From assembly GCA_033064195.1 (NCBI GenBank), contig JARBJD010000102.1:124001-188000 (forward strand): 64,000 nucleotides of DNA, read 5' to 3'. This DNA is from Blattamonas nauphoetae. Its lineage: Eukaryota > Preaxostyla > Oxymonadida. Under the pieces are notes generated by a model, which ran no database searches, was not told the origin of the DNA, and saw nothing but the letters and a program-made list of their open reading frames with translations. How positions within the stretch are numbered: position 1 is the stretch's first letter; every line of letters begins with the position of its first letter. Position numbers and translations under genes: made by a program. This document shows positions 42,346 through 53,101 of the stretch, piece after piece.

Positions 42346-45163
42346 TCAGATTGGAAGATGGGAGAGAACAAGCTGTGCAAGATATCGTTTGAACTGTGTC
42401 AGCCCGTCTCCTTCTGTGTCATCTAAGAGAAGAATGAGAAGGTTAAAAAGCTCCCAAACCACGAATCACACGTGGGATGTTGTGTGCTGGTCTTGCAGAT
42501 ATCGAGAGATGGTCCTCAGAAAGAAGAAGGTTGAAAAGGACTGTCGCAGCGCAGGTCGACGGAGGTGGAACGAACGAGGACACCTGGAGGAACGAATGGT
42601 GAGGAATCACATTTCCAATCAAGTCCCATTTCCCATATTTTTCTGAAAACCGCTTTGCCAGTCGGGAGGACGTTGGAGGAGGCCAAGTCAAGTGGGCATC
42701 GGAGTCCGAGTCGTCGAGTGGGTTGGGATCGGTTCGTTCTTTGGCGACAGCTGTGTTTCCGAGGAGGATGGTCGACGGGAGTGTTTGGAGGAGGAAGTAC
42801 GCACACTCGTTCATCTCGTTCAGCGCCGAGGCGGACAGATGGAGCTGGTGGACATCGCAATTCTCACAATCAGGCCAAGCGGAGAGTTGAGGGGTGAAGA
42901 GAGAGGCGATCGAGATTGGGTCCAACCTGCGTGCGTAAGAAAGGATCTGTTCCATCGAAGCGAAGCCGGTGAGCGAGATGGTGGGATTCCAGAACGACGG
43001 ATGGCTTGCGAGGGCGAAGGCGAGCTCGACAAGACCGTCCAAGTTTGTGCTCATTTCGGAGAAGTGGAAGTCCAACTGGGTCACCTCGCTTCGTCCGTCC
43101 CAGTCGTCCTCGTTGATGGTTTTGTGGTAGATGATGAGGAGGTTCCGGACGAGAGAGACCACAGCCTGGATTGTGGGGAGTCCGGGCGGAGATGTGACGA
43201 GTGTGTGTGTGAAGAGCGTCTTGGCGGAGAGGTGGTGAAGAGTGATGGTGGGTGTCGTCGAGAGGGGAAGGACGAGATTGAAGACTCGAGTGGATTTGAT
43301 CAAAATGAACGATGGGGGAGTTTCTGAGGCTTGTGTGGGATCCTCTTCCTCCTCGAAGACAGCGTGACTTTCAACTTTGATTTGGAGTGTGATGGCTTGG
43401 GTGAGACGTGGTTGAGTGTATCGAAAAGTGAATGGGAACGAGGACGACGAATCTGCGGCAACGACAGAAAACACTTTCGGTGAGAATGTGACTGACTGAG
43501 GGAAGGAAGATTGAGGCTGAGAGGAGTGGACAGGGTGGAGTGCATTGTTGGTGAGGGGAGAGAAGAGCGCATAATTTGAAGTTTGAAAAGGGGACGCATC
43601 GGGCTTGTATGTCAAAACGTTGGAGACAGGGAATTTGGTGAAGGAAGATGAAGACAATGCAGCAAAAGAGGGGGCAGTGAGAGTCGGTGTGGAGGAATGG
43701 AAAGACGACGACTCGAAACGAGGATCGAATGCGTCGGGAACTGGTTCGGAGGAGACCGGGACATGAGTGACGACTTCCAGACCCGGCGACGAATGGACAG
43801 TGATGGTGATGTTCCTCTGCTGGCTCATGCTCGCAGAAAGGTTGGTTTGGATGTGTATTTTGAACAGATCTCGATTGGCCGAAGCGATTGGAGAGGACAG
43901 GTGGAATAGTTGACCGTTTGTGAGTTGATACAAAGGAGTGATTCCGTGAATGGGTTGCTGGAAGGTTGTTGTGTCTTGTTCCAACCAGGATTCTCCAAAA
44001 CAATGAGCTGTGACAGAAATACAACAGTTTGCGAGATGTGAGGCGAGTGCTGTTGAGACATCTCGGGAAAGAAAGGGGGAGGGGGTGACGAGAAGAAGGA
44101 CAAAGGAACAATTTTGGGGGCAGATTCCGTGTTGTGGATCAGAGATGAAGGAGGAAAGGTAGTGGAGAGAGTGAATGAGAGATGTCGGAGCAAGGCTTGA
44201 TCGTGGTCGTTGAGGAAGAGAAGAGATCACATCGTCGAATATCTCGCGCATATACCACTGTGAAGAGAGTTGACAAGAGATTCAGAGAAAATAATTGCAT
44301 ACAGGGAGAAATAAGACAGTATTTCGGAGATTGGAGTGGAGTGTGGCAATAGGGGGAACATCGTCCATTTCAGTGAATTCAAGATCATCAATTGTTGAGA
44401 TTGTGATGAAAGAAGGAGATAATGTTTGGGGATGTACGGTCAGAACGGAAAAATGTCCTCGATAAAGAAGCACAAGCCCAAGATCGACTATTCGGGGGAG
44501 TGTTTTGATTTCTTCCTGGAGGACATGAACTAACTCTCTCATGTGATCAGGTGGCCCTAAAAATAAGAAATATAGCTTCTTCATCAGAGAGAAAGCAAAC
44601 CTGAACAGTCGACGAAAAATGTGATATTTGGAGACCATTCTGAGGATATACTCTCAACTTCCTGGTGTGATGTCGACTGAAGGAGAAAATCGACTGGATT
44701 TACAGAGATTTTACGAGAAGGAATCGCATGTCGGGAAGTCTCGGGGATGAGATCAAATGAGTCATGACTAAATTCAACTCTTGACTGTCTGACTGATGAA
44801 GAGTACAAAGAACTCGGTGCAGCAGATATATGTGCGCAGAAAGGACAGTTGAGTGTTCCATCACTTTCAAAGACAAAAGGTTTCGAGACGATACAATGGC
44901 AAGATGGGCACGTATCCAGGGACGAAGAGTTTGTTTCTGGAAGAGACTTCTGAACAGGATAATATGCTGGAAAAGCATCTGAAAAAGGCAAAAAGTGAAA
45001 TCCGATCGGGAGTTTATCGTTGATGTTTGATGATTCTGTTTGATGATAGGCCAGTGTTCGAGTAGAGAGATAATAGGACAAAAGATTTGCGAAAATGGAT
45101 ATATATACCTGTGTTGGGGATGTAGGTGTGAGTAAAATAGAAGAACTTCCTCCGTTCTTCCAT
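42346..45163 (-). CDS. SEC23-like COPII coat protein, divergent
   Basis: SEC23 pairs with SEC24 in the inner COPII coat and activates SAR1 at ER exit sites. The gene starts at ATG 45163 (MEERRKFFYFTHTYIPNT). It continues through short introns to KLPIGFHFLPFSDAFPAYYP, the zinc finger CPSCHCIVSKPFVFESDGTL with NCPFC, and SPNITFFVDCSG (human IFLYVVDTC). The trunk follows, with HVLQEEIKTLPRIVDLGLVL, then a 600-residue exon with SLIHSLHYLSSFISDP and VSTALASHLANCCISVTAHC. The last exon, after a splice at about 42471/42437, reads DDTEGDGLTQFKRYLAQLVL and ends LSHLPI before TGA 42346. Identity to typical SEC23 is low and Ser/Thr-rich inserts sit in the beta-barrel region, so SEC23 over another SEC23/24 relative is inferred from domain order. 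Confidence 0.7.
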
Positions 45164-45342
45164 GAATGTGATAAACTCTCCGTTTATGGTCTGAGCTTAG
45201 AGTCGTGAACCAAACCTCAGAAATGAACGTCCTTATCCATTGAATTAGAATGAGATGGATGAAAGCGAGATAAATTAATCGATTGGCGCAGAAATTGAAA
45301 TGGTTAGAGGTGGAACACCTACTTGTTAATCAGGACAAAAAA

Positions 45343-45853
45343 TTACTGAAGTGCGACAATTTGTTGACGAATCTCTTCTCCTCTCTTTTCAGTTTGGGCA
45401 GCAAGGTCCTCCAGCCGTTGACTAGTAGGAGATTGAGACGAGAGTGGATGAGAAGAATAATGCTGTGAAGAAGATGATACAGATCGGTTTTCAAGTGTTC
45501 TTGTGTTTTAGTTAACATCATGAGAGCTTCATCTCTGTTTTGTGGGAGGAGAACGGTTCCTGTGAGTTTGTAGATTTCGTCTCCTTCTTTCGTCAAATCC
45601 ATTTCCTTGGAAAAATCAAGGAGAAGAACGCAATAAAATGTGATTTAAATGTGAAATACGAACTTTCTTTGCAAGTTCTACTTCACTTAATTGAGTAATG
45701 AGCTTTTGTCGGTTCGTTTGAATATTTGTGAGTTCTTGTGATGGAAATGAAAGAAAAGAATAAATTGAAGGAGAAAATGAGACCCTTTTGACATTCTTTA
45801 ACTTTCTTGAGAAGCTCCTCAACTTGGGCTTGTTTATCGGATGGGAGGGCCAT
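45343..45853 (-). CDS. PFDN6: Prefoldin subunit 6
   Basis: A beta-type prefoldin subunit, part of the hexameric chaperone that hands actin and tubulin to CCT. Four exons: MALPSDKQAQVEELLKKVKE; then ELTNIQTNRQKLITQLSEVE with LAKK; then EMDLTKEGDEIYKLTGTVLL (the central hairpin, matching VVFKLLGPVLV of human PFDN6) with PQNRDEALMMLTKTQEHLKT; then QRLEDLAAQTEKRGEEIRQQ and IVALQ before TAA 45343. Two coiled-coil helices flank the beta hairpin as expected. The third intron is 61 nt; the others are about 60 to 65 nt. The product is about 115 residues, typical for the family. The start ATG at 45853 begins the first coiled coil. Confidence 0.85.
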
Positions 45854-46222
45854 GGTGAAAAATCATAGGCCGATCAGTCTGTCCACACTGTCATCGCATT
45901 TTCCCGATGTTTCACATCTGAATTTCCAACATATTTTGGCAATAACGCGGACAGTATTCGAAATTCGCGTCTTGTTGAAAGGAACAGTCATTATTCGGTT
46001 TCAACTGAGATCTGTGATTTACCTCTCTCAATTTCAAATTACACCAACTATGTCAGAGAATAATATAAACCCCTATCATGTAGTTCTTATTCAACCACTT
46101 CATTCCTCAAAATTTGCCCTCAGAGTCGGAAAATAAGCATGAAGTGAGAAACATTGAATGAAGATTGAAAATGATCTAAATTGTTTGGTATATGTTCCCC
46201 AACGAATAAAAATACAATAAAA

Positions 46223-47349
46223 TTACTTCTTACGGACCATGAGAGGATCCCAAGGATGCCTGACAAGCTTGGTGTACAAATCTTCAGGGAGGCCTTTTGC
46301 CTGAGTGAAGAGGTTATTTTGATAAAGAATACAGACAATCTCGATTGCTTTTGTGATGAGTTGTTTTGCAGGTATTGTTCGGAGTTCAGGAAGGTCTTTT
46401 AATTTACTGATCGCGTTTCTGAAGAGTTGGAAGGAAAGAATGCTCGTCCAAACTTTGTATCCCGAAAGATGACATCTCTAATGAGAATATGCTGGGCAGC
46501 CACACATAAGACGTTGAGATGCATCCCATACGCTAATAGGAAATCCCAGATTTGAAGAAGTTCGTTAACAGGCAATGTATCGGCCATAAATGACATTAAG
46601 GCTACGAAAACATGACAAAAATGATGGGGCGGACGGGAGAAAGCATAAAGCTTTGCAATCATGAAGCGTTCCTTGAGATATGTAAACAGTTCATTATCTG
46701 CCACTTTAAGAACCTCATCAAGTAACTTTGAATGAAAAGGTCAGAAAAGAGAGCACCATACATCAGTTGCTGCATGGACACCTTCTAGAGCAGGGAGAAC
46801 ATAGTTTGGGCAGAAATATTGGAGCAGTCTCGAGTAGCAGAAGAATGCGTCGACTTCAGGCATCACATAAATGAAAGGCGCCAGGATAAGTGACATCCCC
46901 TGGACATACGGCATTTTTGAATCCGAATCTGAGATGGAGTGGACATAGGCATTGAGAACTCTAACGAGTTTAACTTCTGCAACGCCTTGCTTAAATTTAT
47001 CATCTTTGATCACGGTTCTGAATGTATCGTCACGAATTTTATCACCAAATTTGCATTTTTTCTGGGCGACCAGGGCTAAATACTTCTGCGAATCGATTGA
47101 TGGAATGCGGAGGAAAATCTTCCAGATGGTTCCACGAAGACCGTCTTCTCGATCACACTCCAACTGAAATGAGAATAAAGAAATGGTTTTTTAAACATTG
47201 AATGGATGATGAAAATTGAGCAAAGAACAGACTCCATCTTGATCCGGAAGCCCTTTGAGGATAACCATCTTTCGAAGCTCTTTCAAGACTTCCTCCGAGT
47301 CTTTAGGATTTTTGGGATCGATGAGTTCACGAAATTCAGCAACACTCAT
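46223..47349 (-). CDS. BUB2: BUB2/CDC16-like TBC-domain GAP
   Basis: A TBC Rab-GAP-fold protein of the BUB2/Cdc16 type, which restrains mitotic exit and septation signalling through a small GTPase. Exon 1 gives MSVAEFRELIDPKNPKDSEE. The TBC domain then reads REDGLRGTIWKIFLRIPSID, KIRDDTFRTVIKDDKFKQGV, VRVLNAYVHSISDSDSKMPY, VQGMSLILAPFIYVMPEVDA with FFCYSRLLQYFCPNYV, and, after splices, LLDEVLKVADNELFTYLKER, PLMSFMADTLPVNELLQIWD and FLLAYGMHLNVLCVAAQHIL. The C-terminus is LVRHPWDPLMVRKK. The IRDDTFRT, YVQGM and WDFLLAYG motifs with MPEVDAFFC are characteristic of BUB2 among TBC proteins. In the IxxDxxR finger the Arg is present (DDTFRT); the YxQ finger is YVQ. Confidence 0.85.
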
Positions 47350-47959
47350 GAAGTGATACGATCATTTCCACAAGAAATCATTTTTTAAAACTTGAGACTC
47401 TCAGTCAGGATGAAAAGAATTTCCAGAACCTTTCAAGTGACTTTCGACAATTCATTCAAATGCATTGCTTGGTCACGAAATCATTCGTGAGTGGTTGTTG
47501 ATCGGACCATTCTTTCTCTTCCATTTTCCCATCCCAATTAACTAACGGACTAGTATTCACTTTGATCAAACAGTTTGAAACAGTCTACACTTTTTCCACA
47601 GTTTTATGTTGTTCAACTGTTTTTGTTATGCCTAACACTTATTTCGACACTTTTTCCTCACATCCCAAATATCTCTCTCCTTTCAGTGACTTTGCGGAAT
47701 GCAGACTCTGTATGTTGTGAAAATTCTCTCATTATTCTGATTTTTTCGATTCTTTCCGTTGTAATCTGATAATACATCATCAGCCCAAACATGGAGAATC
47801 TCAACAAAACACTAAAAAAGTGATTTCTGATTGTATGCACTGACAATTTTCAACTTTTGTCAACTTTTCACACACTCTTTAGTGGTTTATTTTCTTTTCA
47901 TAGCTTCCATCGTGTTTTTCTCTTTTCCATTGATTTCATCAATCATCTCTCTCACTTTT

Positions 47960-49333
47960 ATGATGAATCTCAACTTAGCCAACATCTCTACAACAAATAT
48001 GACAACTGACGCACAACCATTGATAGATCAATCAACTTCCTCACTTCACAGTGCCCCACTTCATACTCACACTCCCCCTTCATCCACTCGGCCTCTCTCC
48101 AACTCGTCCTCTCCATCCTCCCACTTGAAATCAAGTTCACATCATCCCACTGTTCAGTTTGAAGTTCCAACCAGGGACGATGAATCGGATGGCTTCCACA
48201 CTCCTCCCATGAACTCAGTCGCTGGAATCGGTGCAATGTCCACGCTCGAAGAAGAACACAAACGACAGCGACTGAGTGAGACTCCGGTTAAATCCACACA
48301 CTTTACCGATCGGGTCATTCGAGAGAATGATCTCAACTCCACAGATGAAACAAGCCCAATTGAGAGTTACTCTGCACACTTTTTGAGAGGTCTAACTGAA
48401 AAGAAGGACAAAGGAGCTGATCAGATGGATGATGGTGAAGATGATGACTACATTTCTCCCCATCACAACGAGACACGGCATTCACAAACCGAGACAGATT
48501 TTCAGCAGGGTGAACTTGGATGTGATATTTATGCATCGGAGTTGATGTGGAAAACTCAAATGACCATCCAATCAATTTGGGAGCAATTGGAGAGAAAGAC
48601 AAACATAACAAAAGAGAACCAATACAAACGATCTATCCCAATCCCATCCAAAGAACGACAGTCAACAACGTCAAAGAAGCAAGAACGACAGACAAATGAT
48701 ATGAGAGCATCAGTTGATTCTCAAAATTATCAAGCATTAGACAGAATCAGTGAGAAAATGTCAATCAATCAGCTTGCCTTGTTTCTCACACACCTCTGCA
48801 CACGGTCGACTTTAACTGAACAAATCGATGATGTTCTAGGATACAGTGCATCACAGGGCATCAATCTCACAATTCACCAGCCAAATCAGTCCATAAAAAC
48901 TCCGAGCACATCAAACGAATTACAGAGGACAACACCTCAAAATACCAACGCAAAGAGAATACATGAACAAACAGAATTGAATTCTTCTCCATTTTCCCAT
49001 CTTCTCCCCCAAATGAAGTATGGCGAGACTGATTCGCTGGACACCGAGCATGAAGAAGAGTTACACGATCAAATACCAACTGGACCAGCGTTTGACTATG
49101 AACAATCAGCTTCTTATGTTGATCCATTTCCACCTGCAAAGGAAGGAGAAATTGATCAAGATCTCCACATCGATTCATCGTCACATTCTGAGGACACAGA
49201 GGATGATGACGATGGGGAAGACTTTGAAAAGTCATCAATTGGTGATGATGCGATTCGTAAAACTCTCCAACTAGTCTTGAAAGAAGGAGAAAAAGCGATG
49301 GCAAAAGAAGTCGATGGAGAGGAGGAAGGTTAG
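47960..49333 (+). CDS. Unrecognised acidic, Ser/Thr-rich protein
   Basis: The open frame extends upstream to 47831, but that part encodes a T-rich hydrophobic run that looks like 5' untranslated sequence. ATG at 47960 (MMNLNLANIS) or 47999 (MTTDAQPLID) is more likely. The product of about 450 residues has a Ser/Pro-rich N-terminus, acidic patches (DQMDDGEDDDYISP, HSEDTEDDDDGEDFEKS) and one region with more order at about residues 230-350: ASELMWKTQMTIQSIWEQLE and KMSINQLALFLTHLCTRSTL. No family recognised; a nuclear or chromatin role would be a guess. Divergent from BUB2, 610 bp away. Confidence 0.5.
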   Translation: MMNLNLANISTTNMTTDAQPLIDQSTSSLHSAPLHTHTPPSSTRPLSNSSSPSSHLKSSSHHPTVQFEVPTRDDESDGFHTPPMNSVAGIGAMSTLEEEHKRQRLSETPVKSTHFTDRVIRENDLNSTDETSPIESYSAHFLRGLTEKKDKGADQMDDGEDDDYISPHHNETRHSQTETDFQQGELGCDIYASELMWKTQMTIQSIWEQLERKTNITKENQYKRSIPIPSKERQSTTSKKQERQTNDMRASVDSQNYQALDRISEKMSINQLALFLTHLCTRSTLTEQIDDVLGYSASQGINLTIHQPNQSIKTPSTSNELQRTTPQNTNAKRIHEQTELNSSPFSHLLPQMKYGETDSLDTEHEEELHDQIPTGPAFDYEQSASYVDPFPPAKEGEIDQDLHIDSSSHSEDTEDDDDGEDFEKSSIGDDAIRKTLQLVLKEGEKAMAKEVDGEEEG

Positions 49334-49478
49334 GCATTTATTCCAAAACATTCATCACTTCGAATTCATTCTTTATTTTGCATATGCTCAGAGAGTGGTA
49401 TAAGAATCTCATGTGGGGGAAAGGAAAAAGATGGGGTCAGAAAAAAAGAAAACTCTTGCGAAAAGAAGAATAAGGAAA

Positions 49479-50748
49479 TCAAGCCGCATCAAAAACATCC
49501 GAAGGGGCGGTCCAGGCAACACAGAACAAAGTGTCGTCACCATTTGAGTCAGGAGGAAAGAAAGATTCATTGGGAGGGGGTGGGATGGGAGTACGGGATG
49601 TTGAGCCATGATCCCGAGGAAGAATGAGCACGTTTCGTGTTCTCGGACTCGCATCGACATTATTTGAGAATGTAGAGGAGATGTTTGGAGGTTCTTGATA
49701 GGAGAGATGAACCCAGTCAATCCCTTCGAAAAAGGGATGCCCTTTGATGTCATCGATTGACAACCGAAGGGTTGGGTCTTTGACCAAAATTTGGGAAAGC
49801 AGACTGCAAAGCTCTTCGGGGAGGGAATGATGGAATGTTTGGCCTTTTTTCGGTGTCAGCGAGTACTGGCATTCAATGATCTGTTGATACAGAAGATAAT
49901 CTGTTGGTGCACTGAAGAGTGGATGCCCAGTATAGATGTAAAAGAGCATGCAGGCGAGCGACCAGATGTCTGACGCTTGGTCAGCTTCCTTTCCCTCAAG
50001 AACTTCAGGTGAGACATACAACGGTGACCCAACAATTGAGGGATTTCGAGGTTGAAGGGGAGGAGATTCAGAGGGAGGTACGAGGACTGAAGGGATTGAC
50101 TTTTCTGCCATGAGTTTTGCACACCCAAAATCAATGATTTTGATGTGCTGATCGAGACAAATCAGAACATTCTCTGGTTTCAGGTCACGATGAAGAATTC
50201 TGAAGGTTAATCAAAGAGGAGAGCAGGAAACTTTTCTTGATGAAGATATGCGATAGCTTCGACAAGCTCGGCTGCATAATACCTCAAATCGTCAAACGAT
50301 AAAGAACTCTGATTTCATATGATTAACTGAACAAGAATATACAAGATCAAGATCCGTCAAGTTTCCGTAGCCAAGTTCTTGAACAAAATCTGGAAGTGAT
50401 AAACAAAATAAAGCGATACAAATGCTTGTCTCATCTTCAAAAGCTGAATAGACACGAAGGATATTTGTGTGTTTTAGTCTTATCACAAGATCACATTCTG
50501 TCTTGATTGATTCACTTGAACGTGTGTTCCTTAGATTAGCTTTATTCATGACTTTGAGTGAGAAAGCCTTTGGGACTTTTTTGTAAAAAACCTTGTAAAT
50601 CTAGTGAAGTTAGAGATGTTAGGTGATGAAAAGAGGATAGAAAAGATGGATGAGAATGAGAAGACAATACAGTGCTATATGACCCCGAACCAATGGGGAT
50701 CCAATCGTAAAAGTCATCTTTAGTGAATGTCAAGTTAAGATGTGACAT
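49479..50748 (-). CDS. PDK1-like AGC protein kinase
   Basis: Start ATG 50748. Spliced motifs in order: KDDFYDWIPIGSGSYSTI (glycine loop), AFSLKVMNKANLRN (catalytic Lys), KTECDLVIRLKHTNILRVYS, AFEDETSICI, YYAAELVEAIAYLH, ILHRDLKPENVLICLDQHIK, IIDFGCAKLMAEKS (DFG), IVGSPLYVSPEVLEGKEADQ (activation loop and APE-type SPE), ASDIWSLACMLFYIYTGHPL with FSAPTDYLLYQQI, and LLSQILVKDPTLRLS. The YVSPE step and the SGSYSTV loop are typical of PDK1. PDK1 activates other AGC kinases at the T-loop. The C-terminal PH domain of animal PDK1 is not seen; the product ends in a short Ser/Pro-rich tail at 49479. At least four introns. The exon near 50290-50200 is the least certain. Confidence 0.82.
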
Positions 50749-50789
50749 TCACGAACGGAAAAAAAATGTTGCGAACACGATCTGGATCA

Positions 50790-51215
50790 TCAACTAAGAT
50801 ATTGCGCCTCTGGGTTTTCATCCGAACAAATTTCCATAATCAAGTCATTTATGGCCCGTTTTAGAATGGATTGAGTTTGTTCATCAGTGAATCGATGAGC
50901 ATCATGTTCTCTTGAGTGATGAAGAATTTCACACCCCACAAAGTTATAAGAACGTTTTTCTTTGTCACAACACTTTTCATTCGTGAGTTACTGAGTTGTT
51001 CTGATGTTTGCATTGACTGTAGGGGTCTGTTTCTTCGAGCCAGGAACAAAAAGGACCCATTGCCCGAACATCGCAGAAACGGTAACATGACATCAGGAAG
51101 ATCTGTCGGAACGAGCAACATGTTTCGTGCTCCTGGAGAGTATAACGTCCATTTTTCTGGTCATTTTCATCTTCCTTTCCGTCCTTCTCATGAAACGACC
51201 TCAGGAAACCACGAA
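50790..51215 (-). CDS. Possible small gene, unrecognised
   Basis: On the - strand a coding-like stretch ends TDEQTQSILKRAINDLIMEI and CSDENPEAQYLS at TGA 50790. An intron of about 74 nt would join it to FGQWVLFVPGSKKQTPTVNA upstream. A start such as ATG near 51160 would need one more splice. The product would be under 130 residues. The bases lie between two divergent genes (PDK1-like and RSPH3), so they may instead be untranslated sequence. No family recognised. Confidence 0.3.
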
Positions 51216-51220
51216 ACATA

Positions 51221-52978
51221 ATGAGTGATCCACGTGTCTATCGTGGTGTCCAACATGCTCGCGTATGTTTTCTTCCTTTTTATTAACTTCACTAACGCGT
51301 TCAGCCGATCGAAGCCAAAGAACATCCATTTCTGACCACCCAACCAATAAAAGACAATCCTTCCGCAAAAACGACGTCATCCAAAGCAAAAAGCAGAGGA
51401 ATGACAACAGGAAAGGTATCGTCCTCGAAGCATACAGTTGATCCGAATAAACCAGAAACCTGTTTGACTCACTCATCTTTTTCTCAAACTCTCTCAACCA
51501 GACTTAAAATCGAAAAAAGAAAAAGAAGTTCCAAAAATTCCAACCACTTTCCGCGCTCGCCAAATGAATGTTGCCCCAGCAAACGCTCAGAATTCTCATC
51601 GTCAACAAGAACAAGAATATGAAGAACTCTCATCCAGTGATGAATACGAAATTATTGAAGGAGACAAATGGGAGCCCACACCCGAGGAACGTCCTCCCAC
51701 TCCACCATACTTTCCGCCGCCTTACGGAACGGACAAACAAACTCAGATCGATCTTGAAGAAATCTTTGACTTTGATTACGAAGTTGTACCGTTCTTGGAG
51801 CTCATTGTTGGTCGTGCACTTGAGCAAGCTATGCAAGAGTTGGCAGAAAGCGAGGATCACAAGACAATGAAGGAAGGAAGGGTTTGTTTCAAAATCTCAA
51901 CTTATTGGAGGATCTTTCTCACTATTTTACTTCATTCAGACCCAATTTGAGAATCTACGCAATGCCGAATTGGCTGAAAACCAAAGATGGGTGGATAGCC
52001 AAAACAGACGGATCAAAGAAAGAGTTTGTACACACTCGAGATTTCACTCAACTTTGCTCATCTCTCAAAGGATACCCGTCACAAACAATTTGCTGTTCAC
52101 GCTGCATCAGAAGAGGCGAGCCGGAGGAGACGCTGGGCAAACGAACAAGCCCGCTTTGCTGTGTGCCTCCTCTCTATGCTTTCATGAAGTGAACATGTGT
52201 TGTTGTTAATTATCCTTTCAGATGGAATCTGCGACCAACACAGCTCGGGTTACGTTTATTCAGCAATCGTCCAATCTCTTCACCTCCACTGGCAAACATG
52301 ACATCGAACAATTCTTCTTTCCATGGCTGCAAGATAAAGTTAATAAGAAGCTGGAAAAAACACAACTTGCCCGATCCGTTGCTCAGAGTTTGTCGGACAG
52401 AATCACTAACCAAAACATTCTCTTTTCTCTCTTATTCATTTATCCACCCTTGTCATTTCTTCACCATCCCTCATTTTCCTCCACAAACTTCCTTTCTCTT
52501 CAGATTTGCTAGTAATGTCGCAGCAGAAGGCTCAGGAACGACTAGCTAAGAAACAATACGAAGATTCCCAGAGATTGAGCGAACTTAAAATCAGAGGAGA
52601 GATGCAAAAAGAAGATCTCATTGCGAAGAAGGATCGACAGAAATGGCTTCCAGCTGTTGAAGAATTTGTGTGAAGGACACTCAACATTCAGATCATCCTT
52701 CGTTTCCTTGCTCACTTTTTGCCCTTCTCTCTATATTGTGCTTTTCATTGCTTCTTCTTCCCGGTCTCCTTTAGTACGCTGAACGAGAGCTGCTTAAGGA
52801 CGAAGATGCTTTCTCGCAACAACTGTCGCAAGATTTGAGGGAGGCAATGGCGCCAGCGGAAGGAGATCTTCAAGAAACCAAACTTGAAGAGGAACAGCAG
52901 AAAATGGTTGAGGAAGAAAAGAAAGAAGAGGAAGAGAAACCAAAGAAAAAGAAGTCCTCGACAAAAGCCTCAAAATGA
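51221..52978 (+). CDS. RSPH3: Radial spoke protein 3 (RSPH3)
   Basis: RSPH3 anchors the radial spoke to the axonemal doublet and dimerises in the stalk. Start ATG 51221, MSDPRVYRGVQHAR, then an intron. The core reads WEPTPEERPPTPPYFPPPYG, TDKQTQIDLEEIFDFDYEVV and PFLELIVGRALEQAMQELAE, matching the human block ATQI..GELFDFDLEV.PMLEVLVGK.IEQ. Next come TQFENLRNAELAENQRWVDS (YEELRNVELAEVQRLEEQE) and HAASEEASRRRWANEQARFA. IEQFFFPWLQDKVNKKLEKT matches IEIGFLPWLMNEVEKTMEY. The C-terminus is acidic and Lys/Glu-rich (EEEEKPKKKKSSTKASK) with TGA at 52976-52978. It has six or more exons. Its presence indicates a motile 9+2 flagellum. Confidence 0.9.
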
Positions 52979-53101
52979 GGGGACATTACTTGCTCATCTT
53001 GATTTGAACTGATATTTTTCTTTTTGGGTAGTTTTTTTGCGTACAATTTCACTGAAATACCCTAAACGCAGTCATCGTCATGATCGTCCCATCGGTTCCA
53101 C

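Noticed and set aside
42692-43327. A 211-codon open frame on the + strand
   Set aside because: It lies antisense to the long SEC23-like exon, with composition explained by that gene.
47831-47959. Hydrophobic N-terminal signal or membrane anchor for the acidic protein
   Set aside because: The stretch is T-rich and typical of the leaders before genes here. Better ATG codons follow at 47960 and 47999.
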